Source: Actinomadura citrea | GTDB taxonomy: Bacteria; Actinomycetota; Actinomycetes; Streptosporangiales; Streptosporangiaceae | DNA length: 64,000 nucleotides | Direction: 5' to 3' | Assembly: GCF_013409045.1 (NCBI RefSeq) | Contig: NZ_JACCBT010000001.1 | Span: 1-64,000 of the forward strand | In this document: positions 52,087 to 61,143 of the stretch, piece by piece | Numbering within the stretch: the first letter of the stretch is position 1 | Layout: every line of letters begins with the position of its first letter | Made by a program: the position numbers and the translations under genes | The notes under the pieces: generated by a model | What the model saw: only the letters and a program-made list of their open reading frames with translations | Databases searched by the model: none | What the model was told of the DNA's origin: nothing

Positions 52087-52572
52087 ATGACGGATGTGGA
52101 CGCGACGGACTTCGCCGTTGTGGTGTATCGGGAAGACGAGCGCTGGGAGGCCGAGATCCTTCCGGTCGCGCTGACCGAGGACCTCGCGGGGCTGATCCAT
52201 GCCCTGCGCCAGCAGCCGAGCCTTGGCGGCACGGTCGGGCTGGTCTCAGTCGGCGACGACTTCTTCGTCGCGATCCGCCTGCTCGGCGACGAGGTCATGG
52301 TGTTCCTGTCGGACGTCACCGCCTCGGTCGACTGGCCGCTCGCCCGCCAGGTGCTGGACTACCTGGACATCCCCATCCCGGACGAGGAGGAGCTCGACCA
52401 GGTCCTCCCGGTCGGCGACATGTCGATCTTCGCCGACCTCGGGCTGGACGAGATGGAGCTCGGCGCGATCTCCGGCGACCTGGAGCTCTACCCGGACGAG
52501 ATGCTCCTCAGCATCGCCGGCCGCATCGGTTTCGCCCCGGCCTTCGAACGCGCCCTCGACGCCGTCCCCTGA
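52087..52572 (+). CDS. tRNA adenosine deaminase-associated protein, paralogue 1
   Basis: 161 residues from ATG 52087 (GTG 52081 possible). Pattern FAVVVYREDERWEAEILPVALTEDLAGLIHALRQ, VGDDFFVAIRLLGDEVMVFLSDV, SIFADLGLDEMELGAISGDLELYPDEML is that of the actinobacterial family usually found beside tadA. A second member lies at 54103 next to tadA. Role unknown. Confidence 0.85.
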   Translation: MTDVDATDFAVVVYREDERWEAEILPVALTEDLAGLIHALRQQPSLGGTVGLVSVGDDFFVAIRLLGDEVMVFLSDVTASVDWPLARQVLDYLDIPIPDEEELDQVLPVGDMSIFADLGLDEMELGAISGDLELYPDEMLLSIAGRIGFAPAFERALDAVP

Positions 52573-52596
52573 CCCGCCCGCCGCCATGACGGGCGG

Positions 52597-53916
52597 TCAG
52601 CGGGGGAAGCCGTTGCGCCGGGCGTAGTCGCTCAGACCCGCCCAGTCGTCGCCGGTGTGGCTGTGCCGGGGGTCGAGGCAGCCGAGGCTGATCGGGCGCT
52701 TCGCGTCGTAGCGGGGCGCGTGCGTGTCGGGCGGGTCGGTGAAGTTCAGGACCTCGGCGATGTTGCGGGCCGCGGCGTCCCGCACGGTCAGCGGCTCCAG
52801 GCCCCAGCGCCACTCGATCGCCTTCAGGACGGACGTGTGGTCGTAGACCTCGTGCGCGACGGCCCCGCGCCGCGCCCGCGGGGAGATCAGCAGGCAGGGG
52901 ACGCGGAAGCCGCGCAGCCCCGTGCCGAGGTCGGGCCGCGGGTCGGGTCCCTCCGGCGGCGGGACGTGGTCGAAGAACCCGCCCCACTCGTCGTAGTTGA
53001 TGACGAAAAGGGTCCGGGGCCAGTTCGGCGAGGTGACGAGCGCGGTGTAGACCTCGTTGAGGAACGCCTGGCCGAAGCGGATGTCGGCGAGCGGGTGCTC
53101 GTCCTCGGACATGCCGGGCAGGAGCAGTTCGCCGAGGAAGCCGGGCTCGACGAAACTGACCGCGGGCAGCCGCCCGTTGCGGGCATCGTCACGGAACTCG
53201 GCGATGTTCCGGCTGATGTCGAGGTGCCGCAGGCCCCACAGCGCGGTGAACGGCACGTCGCTGAAGTAGTACCGGCAGGAGATCCCCCTGGCCTTGAGCC
53301 GGTCCCAGACCGTGGTGGTCTCGGAGATCGTCAGGGAGTTGGAGGTCCGGTCGGTCTGCCCGGCGTGCTGGAAGATCCGGTTCGGGAACGTGGACGACAT
53401 GATCGCCGGGAAGTAGCGGTCGCAGACCGTCCAGTCGAGGGCGGCGTGGCCGTGGAAGCCGAGGTCGGGGCCCTCGTAGTAGCCGATGGAGAACACGTCG
53501 TTGTCGCCGGCGCGCAGCCATCCGTCGCACTTGCCGCCGTTGTACTCGGTTCGCCCGCCCTGGTAGGAGTGGTCCGGGTCGCTGAAGCCGCATCCCCACG
53601 GCACCTTCAGGTGGTGGGTGTCGTGCGCGTTGCCGTCGGCGTCGGTGAACGTGAGCCCGGCCTGGCGGCCGTCGGCACCGGGCAGCCAGCCCATGTAGTG
53701 GTCGAAGGACCGGTTCTCCATCATCACCACGACAATGTGGTCGATTCCGGACTCTTCTGGATCGGGCAGCTCGGCGACGGGGGCGCGCCTGGCGGCGGCC
53801 TGCTCCGCCGCGTGGGCCTGGGCGGACGACCCGGAGACGGCGCCCGCCGCGATGACCGCCGCGGCGCCCGCCGTCCCCGCCAGAAACCCGCGTCTGGTCA
53901 GTTCGTCCGCACCCAT
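52597..53916 (-). CDS. Tat-exported phosphoesterase (phospholipase C/acid phosphatase family)
   Basis: 439 residues. Tat signal LTRRGFLAGTAGAAAVIAAG, then HIVVVMMENRSFDHYMGWLPG (metal and nucleophile region), FVINYDEWGGFFDHVPPPEG, RVPCLLISPRARRG and HTSVLKAIEWRW: the signature of PF04185. It removes phosphate or headgroups from phospholipids or phosphate esters outside the cell. It sits between two tadA-associated genes on the opposite strand. Confidence 0.92.
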   Translation of the reverse strand: MGADELTRRGFLAGTAGAAAVIAAGAVSGSSAQAHAAEQAAARRAPVAELPDPEESGIDHIVVVMMENRSFDHYMGWLPGADGRQAGLTFTDADGNAHDTHHLKVPWGCGFSDPDHSYQGGRTEYNGGKCDGWLRAGDNDVFSIGYYEGPDLGFHGHAALDWTVCDRYFPAIMSSTFPNRIFQHAGQTDRTSNSLTISETTTVWDRLKARGISCRYYFSDVPFTALWGLRHLDISRNIAEFRDDARNGRLPAVSFVEPGFLGELLLPGMSEDEHPLADIRFGQAFLNEVYTALVTSPNWPRTLFVINYDEWGGFFDHVPPPEGPDPRPDLGTGLRGFRVPCLLISPRARRGAVAHEVYDHTSVLKAIEWRWGLEPLTVRDAAARNIAEVLNFTDPPDTHAPRYDAKRPISLGCLDPRHSHTGDDWAGLSDYARRNGFPR

Positions 53917-54102
53917 GGCACTCCTCCCGGATCGCGATCGCTGAGCAGTATGCGGACTCGCGTGAACCGGGGGAAGGACGCCGGGCGTCCGTCACCGGAC
54001 AAGACGCGAAGTTTATTCACAACCGCTTCCGGGCACCCCGGCCACCGATTCCCGCGCACAGGGGGGTGTGAGCGGACAGACCGTCTGGGTCACAATGAGC
54101 AC

Positions 54103-54540
54103 GTGTCCTACTTCGCCGCCGTGTTCGCGCAGACCCCCCAGGGCTGGGTCGGGGCCGAGGCCGTACTCGACGAGGCGGAGAGCGTCGACGACGTCGCCGA
54201 CCTGATGCGGGAGGCCGCGGTCGAGTCCTACGGCGACCCGGTCGTGCTGCTGGTCGAGCAGGACGACGACTGGTTCGCGATCGTCCGGCTCGACGGCAAC
54301 GACGAGCCGCGCCCCTACATCTCCGCCGTCCGCGAGGACGGGCTCGGCTCGCTGTTCCAGCAGCTCGTCGGCGAGGTGCCGGACGGCGACGCCGCGGGCG
54401 ACGCGTCCCTGCTCGAAGATCTCGGGGTCGACGCCAAGCGGCTCCGCGAGCTCGGCGAGCGCTCCCTGCCCGGCGACGCGCTTCTCGTCGTCGCCGAGCG
54501 GGCCGGATTCGGCGAGGAGTTCGACCACCTCCGTGACTGA
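54103..54540 (+). CDS. tRNA adenosine deaminase-associated protein, paralogue 2
   Basis: 145 residues from GTG 54103; CACAAT at 54091 ends 6 bp upstream (leaderless-like). SYFAAVFAQTPQGWVGAEAVLDEAESVDDVADLMREAA, DDDWFAIVRLDGNDEPRPYISAV. Its stop overlaps the tadA start by 8 bp, so the two are translationally coupled and likely work together. Confidence 0.9.
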   Translation: MSYFAAVFAQTPQGWVGAEAVLDEAESVDDVADLMREAAVESYGDPVVLLVEQDDDWFAIVRLDGNDEPRPYISAVREDGLGSLFQQLVGEVPDGDAAGDASLLEDLGVDAKRLRELGERSLPGDALLVVAERAGFGEEFDHLRD

Positions 54541-55015
54541 CGCGCGCGATCCGGTCGTCGCGACGTTCCGGCCGGCGATGCTCAGGGCCCTGGACGCGGC
54601 CCGCGAGGCGGCCGCCGACGGCGAGATCCCGGTCGGCGCCGTCGTCCTGGACGCCTCCGGCGAGATCATCGGAACGGGCCGCAACGAGCGCGAACGGACC
54701 GCCGACCCGACCGGCCACGCGGAGATCGTCGCGATGCGGCGGGCGGCGGCGGTCCTCGGCGGCTGGCGGCTGTCCGGCTGCACGCTCGTCGTGACGCTGG
54801 AGCCCTGCACGATGTGCGCCGGGGCGTCCGTCCAGGCTCGGCTGGACCGCGTGGTCTACGGCGCGGTCGACCCGAAGGCGGGTGCGGTCGGATCGCTGTG
54901 GGACGTCGTCCGCGACCGGCGCCTCAACCACCGCCCCGAGGTGATCGCCGAGGTGATGGCCGAGGAGTGCGCCGCCCCGCTTATCGAGTTCTTCGCGCGC
55001 CGCAGAGTCGGGTAG
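54533..55015 (+). CDS. tadA: tRNA-adenosine deaminase
   Basis: 160 residues from GTG 54533. Zinc motifs HAE (TGHAEIVAMRRA) and PCTMC (LEPCTMCAGA). Converts A34 to inosine in tRNA-Arg(ACG). Overlaps the upstream partner gene and is followed by tRNA-Ser(CGA). Confidence 0.95.
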   Translation: MTDARDPVVATFRPAMLRALDAAREAAADGEIPVGAVVLDASGEIIGTGRNERERTADPTGHAEIVAMRRAAAVLGGWRLSGCTLVVTLEPCTMCAGASVQARLDRVVYGAVDPKAGAVGSLWDVVRDRRLNHRPEVIAEVMAEECAAPLIEFFARRRVG

Positions 55016-55025
55016 GCTCTCCCGC

Positions 55026-55113
55026 GGTGGTGTCGCCTAGTGGACGAGGGCGCACGCCTCGAAAGCGTGTGAAGTGCAAGCTTCCGTGGGTTCGAATCCC
55101 ACCACCACCGCCA
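55026..55113 (+). tRNA. tRNA-Ser(CGA)
   Basis: GGTGGTG pairs with CACCACC; discriminator G; CCA encoded. The anticodon loop CTCGAAA gives CGA; long variable arm; T arm GTGGG-TTCGAAT-CCCAC. Confidence 0.97.
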
Positions 55114-55117
55114 CCAC

Positions 55118-55152
55118 GAAGGCCGCCGCCCGACGCCGGGCCGGCGGCCTTC
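55118..55152 (+). terminator. Terminator after tRNA-Ser(CGA)
   Basis: Perfect 11-bp stem GAAGGCCGCCG / CGGCGGCCTTC, 5 bp after the tRNA. Confidence 0.85.
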
Positions 55153-55254
55153 GCGCTTGACGGGCATCCTCCAGCTCCTGGCCGGCCCTTCTCTGCCTGC
55201 GGGCCCGAGAGACCTCCAGGTCACCTCGGCTTGATATGAGGCGGACGAAGGTTC

Positions 55255-56130
55255 TCAGCCGACCGTGACGAGTGCGACGCCGGCCACGGCGACGGCCATG
55301 CCGACGCGTTGGACGGCCCGCAGGCGCTCGCTGTAGGCGACTCTCGCCAGCAGGACGGTGATCGCCGGGTAGAGGGACGTGAGGACGGCCGCGAGGCTGA
55401 GCATGCCGCTGTGGACCGCGAGGAAGTACAGCACGTTCGCCCCCGCGTCCAGGCTGCCGGACAGCAGCGCCAGCACGATCAGCGTCCGTCCGGACAGCTT
55501 CGGGCCCGCGTTGCCGCCGCGGGCCGCCAGGAACAGCAGCGCGACGACCACGATGGCGAGGTTGCCGAGGCGGGCGCCGACGATCGGCCAGAGCCCGGTG
55601 CCGTCCCCCGCCTCGTTCAGCAGGACGAAGAAGACACCGAAGCAGCTGCCGGACAGGCCGGCCATCACCGGACCCGAGTCCAGGAGCCGCCGCCCGCCCG
55701 ATCCCGCGGCGGGCTCCTTCTCCCCGCCGGCCTCCATGCTGACCAGGCCGATCGCGACGAGGCAGAGCAGGACGCCGAGCAGGACCGACGCGTCCAGCCG
55801 CTCGCCCTGAGCGACGCCCACGGCCACCGGTATCACGGCCGCGGCCAGCGCCGACACCGGCGCCACCACGCTCATCGGCCCCCGCGCGAGGGCCCGGTAG
55901 AACGCGATCAGCCCGCCGCCGCCGCAGAGGCCGGCCACGAACCCCCAGGCCATCGGCCCGGCGCTCACGTCCCCGCCGGTGAGCAGCGCCGACACCAGCA
56001 CGACCGCCAGCCCGATCGGAACGCACCAGGTCAGCGCTCTGATCGCGGTCGACCCGCGGGTCACGGTTCCGCCGAGGAAGTCGGCGACCCCGTAGGCGAG
56101 GGCGGCGGCCAGGGCGAGAACCGTGACCAT
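55255..56130 (-). CDS. EamA/DMT-family transporter
   Basis: 291 residues with ten hydrophobic segments in two EamA repeats (ALAYGVADFLGGTV ... VAPVSALAAAVIPV; GPVMAGLSGSCFGVFFVL ... LTSLYPAITVLLA). Likely exports amino acids or metabolites. ATG 56130 overlaps the TGA of the upstream B3/4 gene by one base (TGATG), a coupled operon. Confidence 0.9.
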   Translation of the reverse strand: MVTVLALAAALAYGVADFLGGTVTRGSTAIRALTWCVPIGLAVVLVSALLTGGDVSAGPMAWGFVAGLCGGGGLIAFYRALARGPMSVVAPVSALAAAVIPVAVGVAQGERLDASVLLGVLLCLVAIGLVSMEAGGEKEPAAGSGGRRLLDSGPVMAGLSGSCFGVFFVLLNEAGDGTGLWPIVGARLGNLAIVVVALLFLAARGGNAGPKLSGRTLIVLALLSGSLDAGANVLYFLAVHSGMLSLAAVLTSLYPAITVLLARVAYSERLRAVQRVGMAVAVAGVALVTVG

Positions 56131-56795
56131 CACCGCCCGCCGATCAGCCTGGTCTCGATCCGTACCCCGGGCGAGATCGTCCGCAGCCGGTCCGCGAGGC
56201 GGTCGCCCGCCTCGGCCAGCCGGTCGAGGGGGTACGGCTCAAGGCGTTCGAGGAGGAACAGGCCGTTCTTCGTGGTCTCCGTCAGCCGCGTCCGGACGCA
56301 CTGGCGCCAGTTCCAGCGCCGGCAGGTGACGCCCTGGTCGTCCCGCCAGACGACCTCGCCGGGGTTCGGGTGCTCGACCGCGGGCTCACCGCCGGCGATC
56401 ACGTCGAACGGCTCGTCGCCGGTGGCTCTGACCAGCCGCGCCGGGCCCCGGTAGGCGTCCAGGTCCTCGCCGCCGATGGGCAGCGCGTACTCGACGCTCA
56501 CCGCGTTGTAGGCGTCCACGACCCTGTTGATGGACGGGAGCGCGTCGGCGCGGCGCAGCAGCGCGTCCACCGAGGGCCGGGTGCGCTGCGGCTTGGCCCC
56601 GAACGCCCGGTAGGCCTCGCGCCACGCCTCGACGTGCGGATCGTCAGCGTCCGCCGCCTTCGCCGCCTCGGCCAGCCATCCCTCGCCGACCTCGTCGCTC
56701 GGGCCGTTCTCCAGTCCTTCGGCGGTCATGACGAGGACGGCGAAATCGGGACGCAGCTCCCGCACGGCCTCGTCCACCACGATCCGCTCCAGCAT
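56130..56795 (-). CDS. B3/4-domain protein (PheRS beta-like editing domain)
   Basis: 221 residues; ATG 56795 sits 6 bp after GGAGG. EAYRAFGAKPQRTRPSVDALLRRADALPSINRVVDAYN then LDAYRGPARLVRATGDEPFD is the B3/4 domain, which in phenylalanyl-tRNA synthetase clears mischarged amino acids. Stand-alone members may edit tRNAs or bind amino acids. Coupled to the EamA gene and divergent from an XRE-cupin regulator. Confidence 0.88.
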   Translation of the reverse strand: MLERIVVDEAVRELRPDFAVLVMTAEGLENGPSDEVGEGWLAEAAKAADADDPHVEAWREAYRAFGAKPQRTRPSVDALLRRADALPSINRVVDAYNAVSVEYALPIGGEDLDAYRGPARLVRATGDEPFDVIAGGEPAVEHPNPGEVVWRDDQGVTCRRWNWRQCVRTRLTETTKNGLFLLERLEPYPLDRLAEAGDRLADRLRTISPGVRIETRLIGGR

Positions 56796-57117
56796 CCGCA
56801 TCCTCCGCACGGTCACTTTAATGACATCCGCGTATCATCATACCGACCGTCCGTGGCCGTCCAAAACGGTGCAACGTCCGGCCGTACGGATTCCAGTCCC
56901 GGCGGCGGACCTCACGTCTTGATCTCCTCCGGGGGTCGTCCCACGCATGGGCGATCTCACCGCCGGCGTTGAGGGTGCGGTCGAGGCGCTCGGCGGGGTC
57001 CGCGGCCCTTGGCCGGCCGCACTCCACGTGGCTGATGCCGGAGCGCGCGACGTCGACGCGCCTCGGAGTGCGGGAGACTGGCGGGCGGCGGACCGGGACG
57101 AGGCGGCTGGAGGGCGC
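56796..57117. other. Divergent promoter region between B3/4 gene and XRE-cupin gene
   Basis: 322 bp. An AT-richer part at 56815-56845 (TTAATGACATCCGCGTATCATCATACC) is the likely promoter and operator zone for the minus-strand operon. The frame of the XRE gene is open back to 56947, but that stretch does not resemble its family. Confidence 0.45.
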
Positions 57118-57681
57118 TTGAGCGGGCAGGAGGCGATCGGCGAGGCCGTGGCGCGGACGGTGCGGGCCCTGCGTGCCGGGCACGGATGGAGCCTGGACGA
57201 GCTCGCCGGGCGCGCGGGGGTGAGCAAGGGCGTGCTGGTCGGGCTGGAGCAGGGGCGCGGCAACCCGAACCTGGGGACGCTCATCCGGATCTCCGACGCG
57301 CTCGGGGTGCCGCTCACCCGGCTCGTGCAGGTCGAGGAGGAGCCTCCGGTGCGGATGTTCCGGCCGGAACGGCACGTCGTGCTGTGGCAGGGCGAGCACG
57401 GCGGGACGGGAACGCTGCTGGCCGGGAGCGATCCGCGGCCGTCGCTGGAGTTGTGGAACTGGGTGCTCCAGCCCGGCGAGACGCGCGAGAGCGACGCTCA
57501 CGTACCTGGCACCAAGGAGATCGTGTACGTCCAGGAGGGTGCGCTCACCCTGGGCGTGGACGGCCGAACGGACCTCATCGAGGCCGGCACGGCCGCCGTC
57601 TTCGTAGGCGACCGCCCCCACTCCTACGGCAACGCGGGGGAAGAGGAAGTCCGCTTCGTCCTAGCCGTCCTCGATCTCTGA
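57118..57681 (+). CDS. XRE-cupin transcriptional regulator
   Basis: 187 residues if it starts at TTG 57118 (GGAGGG upstream), the usual size; the frame opens at 56947. HTH at about 12-70 (HGWSLDELAGRAGVSKGVLVGLEQGRGNPNLGTLIRISDAL), then a cupin (LELWNWVLQPGETRESDAHVPGTKEIVYVQEG). Probably senses an amino acid or related metabolite and controls the divergent B3/4-EamA operon. Confidence 0.88.
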   Translation: MSGQEAIGEAVARTVRALRAGHGWSLDELAGRAGVSKGVLVGLEQGRGNPNLGTLIRISDALGVPLTRLVQVEEEPPVRMFRPERHVVLWQGEHGGTGTLLAGSDPRPSLELWNWVLQPGETRESDAHVPGTKEIVYVQEGALTLGVDGRTDLIEAGTAAVFVGDRPHSYGNAGEEEVRFVLAVLDL

Positions 57682-57929
57682 CCAGCCCTCGCCCCTTGCG
57701 TGCGGGTGAGAACCAGCACGCGCGTGCGGTCAGGCCCCAGGCACGGACCCGGGTGGCACGCGGCCGGTGGCGGCCACAGGGCACGCAGCCGGGCTGGGCG
57801 TGCAGTTCGGGCATCGGCGCGCCGGCGGGAACAGGGCCTGGACCAGGGCCTGGACCAGGGCGGACGCGGCTGCGGGCCGGGCGTGGGGTTGAGCGTGTGC
57901 AAGCGGGGTCGGGCGAGCCGCGGATGGGG

Positions 57930-59075
57930 TCAGCCGGTCAGGCGGACGGGCATGGCCAGGTAGCGGTAGCCGGTGTCGGTGTTCTCGGGGTCGGGCTCGT
58001 CGTCCTTCTTCTCGGGGATGGCGGTGAGGAGGGCGGCCTTGGTGGGGCCGGTGCATTCGAGGCGGGCGTACTCGGTGTCGATGCCCGCCAGGCCGTCCAG
58101 CAGGTACTGGGGGGCGAACGCGATGTCGATGTCGTCGCCGTCGAGGTGGGCGCCGACGCTCTCGTTGGCGCGTGCCGAGTCGCCGGTGGCGGCGCGGATG
58201 CGGACCTCGTCGGCGGTGAAGGCCAGCCGGATCGGGGTGCCGCGCTCGGTGACGAGGGCGGCGCGCTTGATCGCCTCGACGAAGGGGGCCACCTGGATCT
58301 CGGCGACCGAGGTCCAGGTGCCGGTGAGCCGGGACCTGTAGTTGATGTACTGGTCGTCGAGGAGGCGGCTGGTCATGCTGCGGCCGCCGCCGGAGATGCC
58401 GATGAGGGTGTCGGCGGTGCCGCCGAGGCCGATGGAGACGTCCGCGCCGCGCTTGATCGCCTTGGCGGTGTCGGCGAGGGTGCGGGCGGGGACGACGACG
58501 CCGGCGGTGAAGTCGGGCTCCTCGGGGGACCAGGTCAGCTCGCGGGCGGCGATGCGGTACCGGTCGGTGCAGGCGAGCCACATCGTGTCGCCCTCGATGT
58601 CGATCCGGACGCCGGTGAGCATGGGCAGGGTGTCGTCGCGTCCGGCGGCCGGGCTGACCTGCGCGACGGCGGCGGCGAACAGGTCGCCGGGGACGGTGCC
58701 GGCGCGGGCGGGCGGCTCGGGGAGGGCGGGGTAGTCCTCGACGGGCAGCGTCAGGAGGCCGAACTCGGCCGGGCCGCAGCGGACGACGACCTCGGAGCCC
58801 TTGGTGAAGACGTCCACGGGCTGGTTCGGGAGGTTGCGCACGATGTCGGACAGCAGCCGCCCGGGAACGAGGGCGCGGCCCGGCTCCGCGACGGCCGCCT
58901 CGTCGGTGGCGTGGGCGGACACCTCGTAGTCGAACGCGCCGAGGGTGAGCTCGCCCTGCTCGGTGACCTCGATGAGCATGCCCGCGAGGACGGGGAGCGC
59001 GGGACGTGACGGCAGCGTCCGCGCGGCCCACGCCACCGCGTCGGCGAACGTCTGGCGCTCGACTCGGAACTCCAC
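57930..59075 (-). CDS. dnaN: DNA polymerase III beta clamp, extra copy
   Basis: 381 residues with the three clamp domains (MEFRVERQTFADAVAWAARTL; AGVVVPARTLADTAKAIKR; the LRFxPxFLxxAL-like stretch IAFAPQYLLDGLAGI) and the hydrophobic C-terminus YRYLAMPVRLTG. It encircles DNA and holds polymerases. There is no dnaA, recF or gyrB next to it, so it is not the oriC copy; the neighbours are alkylation-repair genes, suggesting a repair or translesion role (inference). The 248 bp before it (57682-57929) hold nothing recognisable. Confidence 0.92.
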   Translation of the reverse strand: MEFRVERQTFADAVAWAARTLPSRPALPVLAGMLIEVTEQGELTLGAFDYEVSAHATDEAAVAEPGRALVPGRLLSDIVRNLPNQPVDVFTKGSEVVVRCGPAEFGLLTLPVEDYPALPEPPARAGTVPGDLFAAAVAQVSPAAGRDDTLPMLTGVRIDIEGDTMWLACTDRYRIAARELTWSPEEPDFTAGVVVPARTLADTAKAIKRGADVSIGLGGTADTLIGISGGGRSMTSRLLDDQYINYRSRLTGTWTSVAEIQVAPFVEAIKRAALVTERGTPIRLAFTADEVRIRAATGDSARANESVGAHLDGDDIDIAFAPQYLLDGLAGIDTEYARLECTGPTKAALLTAIPEKKDDEPDPENTDTGYRYLAMPVRLTG

Positions 59076-59150
59076 CTTGATCAGCCCTTCTCGGGTTCGA
59101 CGGCCATCACGTGCACGGTAACCCGGGGCTCCGACATTCCTCCGCGAGGG

Positions 59151-59660
59151 TCAGAAGAGCGCGTTCTCGGTGGCCCGGACCTTGCGCTCGAAGTCGAGGA
59201 GGTAGCGCTTGCGGTCGAGGCCGCCGCCGTAGCCGGTGAGCGAGCCGGTGGAGCCGACGACGCGGTGGCAGGGGACGATGACGCCGACCGGGTTGCGCCC
59301 GTTGGCGAGGCCGACCGCACGGGACGCGGACGGGCTGCCGATCTCGACGGCGAGTTCGCCGTAGGTGATGGTCTGGCCGTAGGGGATCTCCTGTAGGGCG
59401 GCCCAGACGCGCTCCTGGAAGGGCGTTCCGTGGAGGCGGAGCGGCAGGTCGAACTCGGTCAGGTCGCCTGCGAAGTACGCGGTGAGCTGTTCGGCGACGG
59501 TCGCGAAGGGTTCGTCTTCGGGGTCGCCGGGGGCACCGAAGGTCTCCTGGGACGGACGGTGCCGCTGCATCTCCATGTAGAGCCCGGACAGAGCGCCGTC
59601 GGTGGCGACCAAGGTGAGCGGGCCTACGAGGCTCTCTATGACGACGTGCGTTGTTTCCAC
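59151..59660 (-). CDS. ogt: Methylated-DNA-protein-cysteine methyltransferase
   Basis: 169 residues. PCHRVVGSTGSLTGYGGG carries the methyl-acceptor Cys; GTPFQERVWAALQEIPYGQTITYGELA is the DNA-binding HTH. It removes methyl groups from O6-methylguanine in a suicide reaction. It begins 10 bp after the Ada-AlkA gene, one operon. Confidence 0.96.
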   Translation of the reverse strand: METTHVVIESLVGPLTLVATDGALSGLYMEMQRHRPSQETFGAPGDPEDEPFATVAEQLTAYFAGDLTEFDLPLRLHGTPFQERVWAALQEIPYGQTITYGELAVEIGSPSASRAVGLANGRNPVGVIVPCHRVVGSTGSLTGYGGGLDRKRYLLDFERKVRATENALF

Positions 59661-59670
59661 AGCGGTTCCT

Positions 59671-61143
59671 TCAGCTCGCGGGAAGCAGGTTGATGGCGTG
59701 GTCGAGGGTGGCCCACAGGTACTGGACGGAGTAGGCGCGCCAAGGTCGCCATTGTGCGGCGCGCCGGGTGAGCGCCGCAGGGGTGACAGGAAGTTCGAGC
59801 ATTGCGGCGGCGGCCCTGATGCCCAGGTCGCCGGGGATGAACGCGTCCGGGTCGCCGAGGGCGCGCATCGCGATGGTCTCGACGGTCCACGGCCCGAAGC
59901 CGGGTAGGGCGGACAAGCGCGCGCGGGCCTCGTCCCAGTCGCTCCCTACGCCGAGGTCGATCTCCCCTTGGGCGAGGGCATCGACCAGGGTCATCAGGGT
60001 CGTGCGGCGGGTCTTGGGGAAGGCGAGGGACTCCGGGTCGAGTCCGGCCAGGGCGGCGGGGGTCGGGAAGAGGTGCGTCAGCCCGCCGCCTGGGTCGTCG
60101 ATGGGGTCGCCGTAGGCGGTGACCAGGCGCGCCGCGTGGGTGCGTGCCGCGGCCGTCGAGACCTGCTGGCCCAGGACGGCACGGACGGCGAACTCGGGGG
60201 CGTCCACGGTGCGCGGCACGCGGCGCCCCGGGGCCTTGTCGACGAGCGGCGCGAGGACGGGGTCGGCGCGGAGGAGGTCGTCGACGGCGACGGGATCGGC
60301 GTCCAGGTCGAGCATCCAGCGGCAGCGGCTGATCGCGATGGGGAGGTCGCGCAGGTCGCTGAGGCTGAGCGTGCAGGCGACGTGGTCCGGCTGGGGCCGC
60401 AGGGTGGCGATGCCGTGCCCGTGGGGCAGCCGCATGGAGCGGCGGAACGCGCCGTCCCGCCACTCCTCGACACCGGGGACGGCGGTGGCGGCGAGGTGCC
60501 CGAACAGGTTGTCCGGGCACAGCGGGGCCCGGAACGGCAGCCGCAGCGACAGGGCACCGGACCCGGCGGGCGGATGTCCCTTGGCGACGCGGTCGCGCAG
60601 GGCGGACGGGGTGAGCGCGAACACCCCCCGGACGGTGTCGTTGAAGGCGCGGATGCTGGCGAACCCCGCCGCGAACGCCACGTCGCCCATGGGAAGGGGT
60701 GTCGTCTCGATGAGCAGCCGCGCCGTCTGCGCGCGCTGGGCCCGTGCCAGGGCGAGCGGGCCCGCGCCCAGTTCCGCGTTGAGTTGGCGCTCTATCTGCC
60801 GCGTGCTGTAGCCGAGCCGTGCCGCGAGGCCGGGAACGCCCTCCCGGTCGACGACGCCATCGGCGATGAGGCGCATGGCCCTGGCGACGACGTCCGCGCG
60901 GTGGTTCCATTCCGGGGAGCCGGGGGAGGTGTCGGGACGGCACCGTTTGCAGGCTCGGAACCCGGCCTGCTGGGCGGCGGCAGCGCTCGGGTAGAAGCGC
61001 ATGTTCTCCGGCTTGGGCGGCACCACGGGGCAGCTTGGGCGGCAGTAGATCCCGGTGGTCACGACCCCGCCGAAGAACCATCCGTCGAAGCGGGCGTCCT
61101 TCGCCTGGAAGGCCCGCACGCACCTTTCCACGTCCTCGTGCAT
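59671..61143 (-). CDS. Ada N-terminal/AraC/AlkA fusion: adaptive-response regulator and 3-methyladenine glycosylase
   Basis: 490 residues. Zinc Ada domain (1-80) with GIYCRPSCPV and CKRC, the Cys that takes methyl from phosphotriesters; AraC HTH (about 85-190: LAARLGYSTRQIERQL, VAFAAGFASIRAFNDTVR); AlkA glycosylase (about 200-490) with HhH LSALPGFGPWTVETIAMRAL and catalytic Asp in AFIPGDLGIR. It senses alkylation, switches on the operon and excises alkylated bases. Co-transcribed with ogt. Confidence 0.95.
   Translation of the reverse strand: MHEDVERCVRAFQAKDARFDGWFFGGVVTTGIYCRPSCPVVPPKPENMRFYPSAAAAQQAGFRACKRCRPDTSPGSPEWNHRADVVARAMRLIADGVVDREGVPGLAARLGYSTRQIERQLNAELGAGPLALARAQRAQTARLLIETTPLPMGDVAFAAGFASIRAFNDTVRGVFALTPSALRDRVAKGHPPAGSGALSLRLPFRAPLCPDNLFGHLAATAVPGVEEWRDGAFRRSMRLPHGHGIATLRPQPDHVACTLSLSDLRDLPIAISRCRWMLDLDADPVAVDDLLRADPVLAPLVDKAPGRRVPRTVDAPEFAVRAVLGQQVSTAAARTHAARLVTAYGDPIDDPGGGLTHLFPTPAALAGLDPESLAFPKTRRTTLMTLVDALAQGEIDLGVGSDWDEARARLSALPGFGPWTVETIAMRALGDPDAFIPGDLGIRAAAAMLELPVTPAALTRRAAQWRPWRAYSVQYLWATLDHAINLLPAS

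Noticed and set aside
52657..54100. Long plus-strand frame upstream of GTG 54103
   Set aside because: Shadow of the Tat phosphoesterase gene. Only the part after 54103 matches the tadA-associated family.
57930..59075. oriC region because of dnaN
   Set aside because: No dnaA, recF or gyrB, and no DnaA-box cluster nearby.
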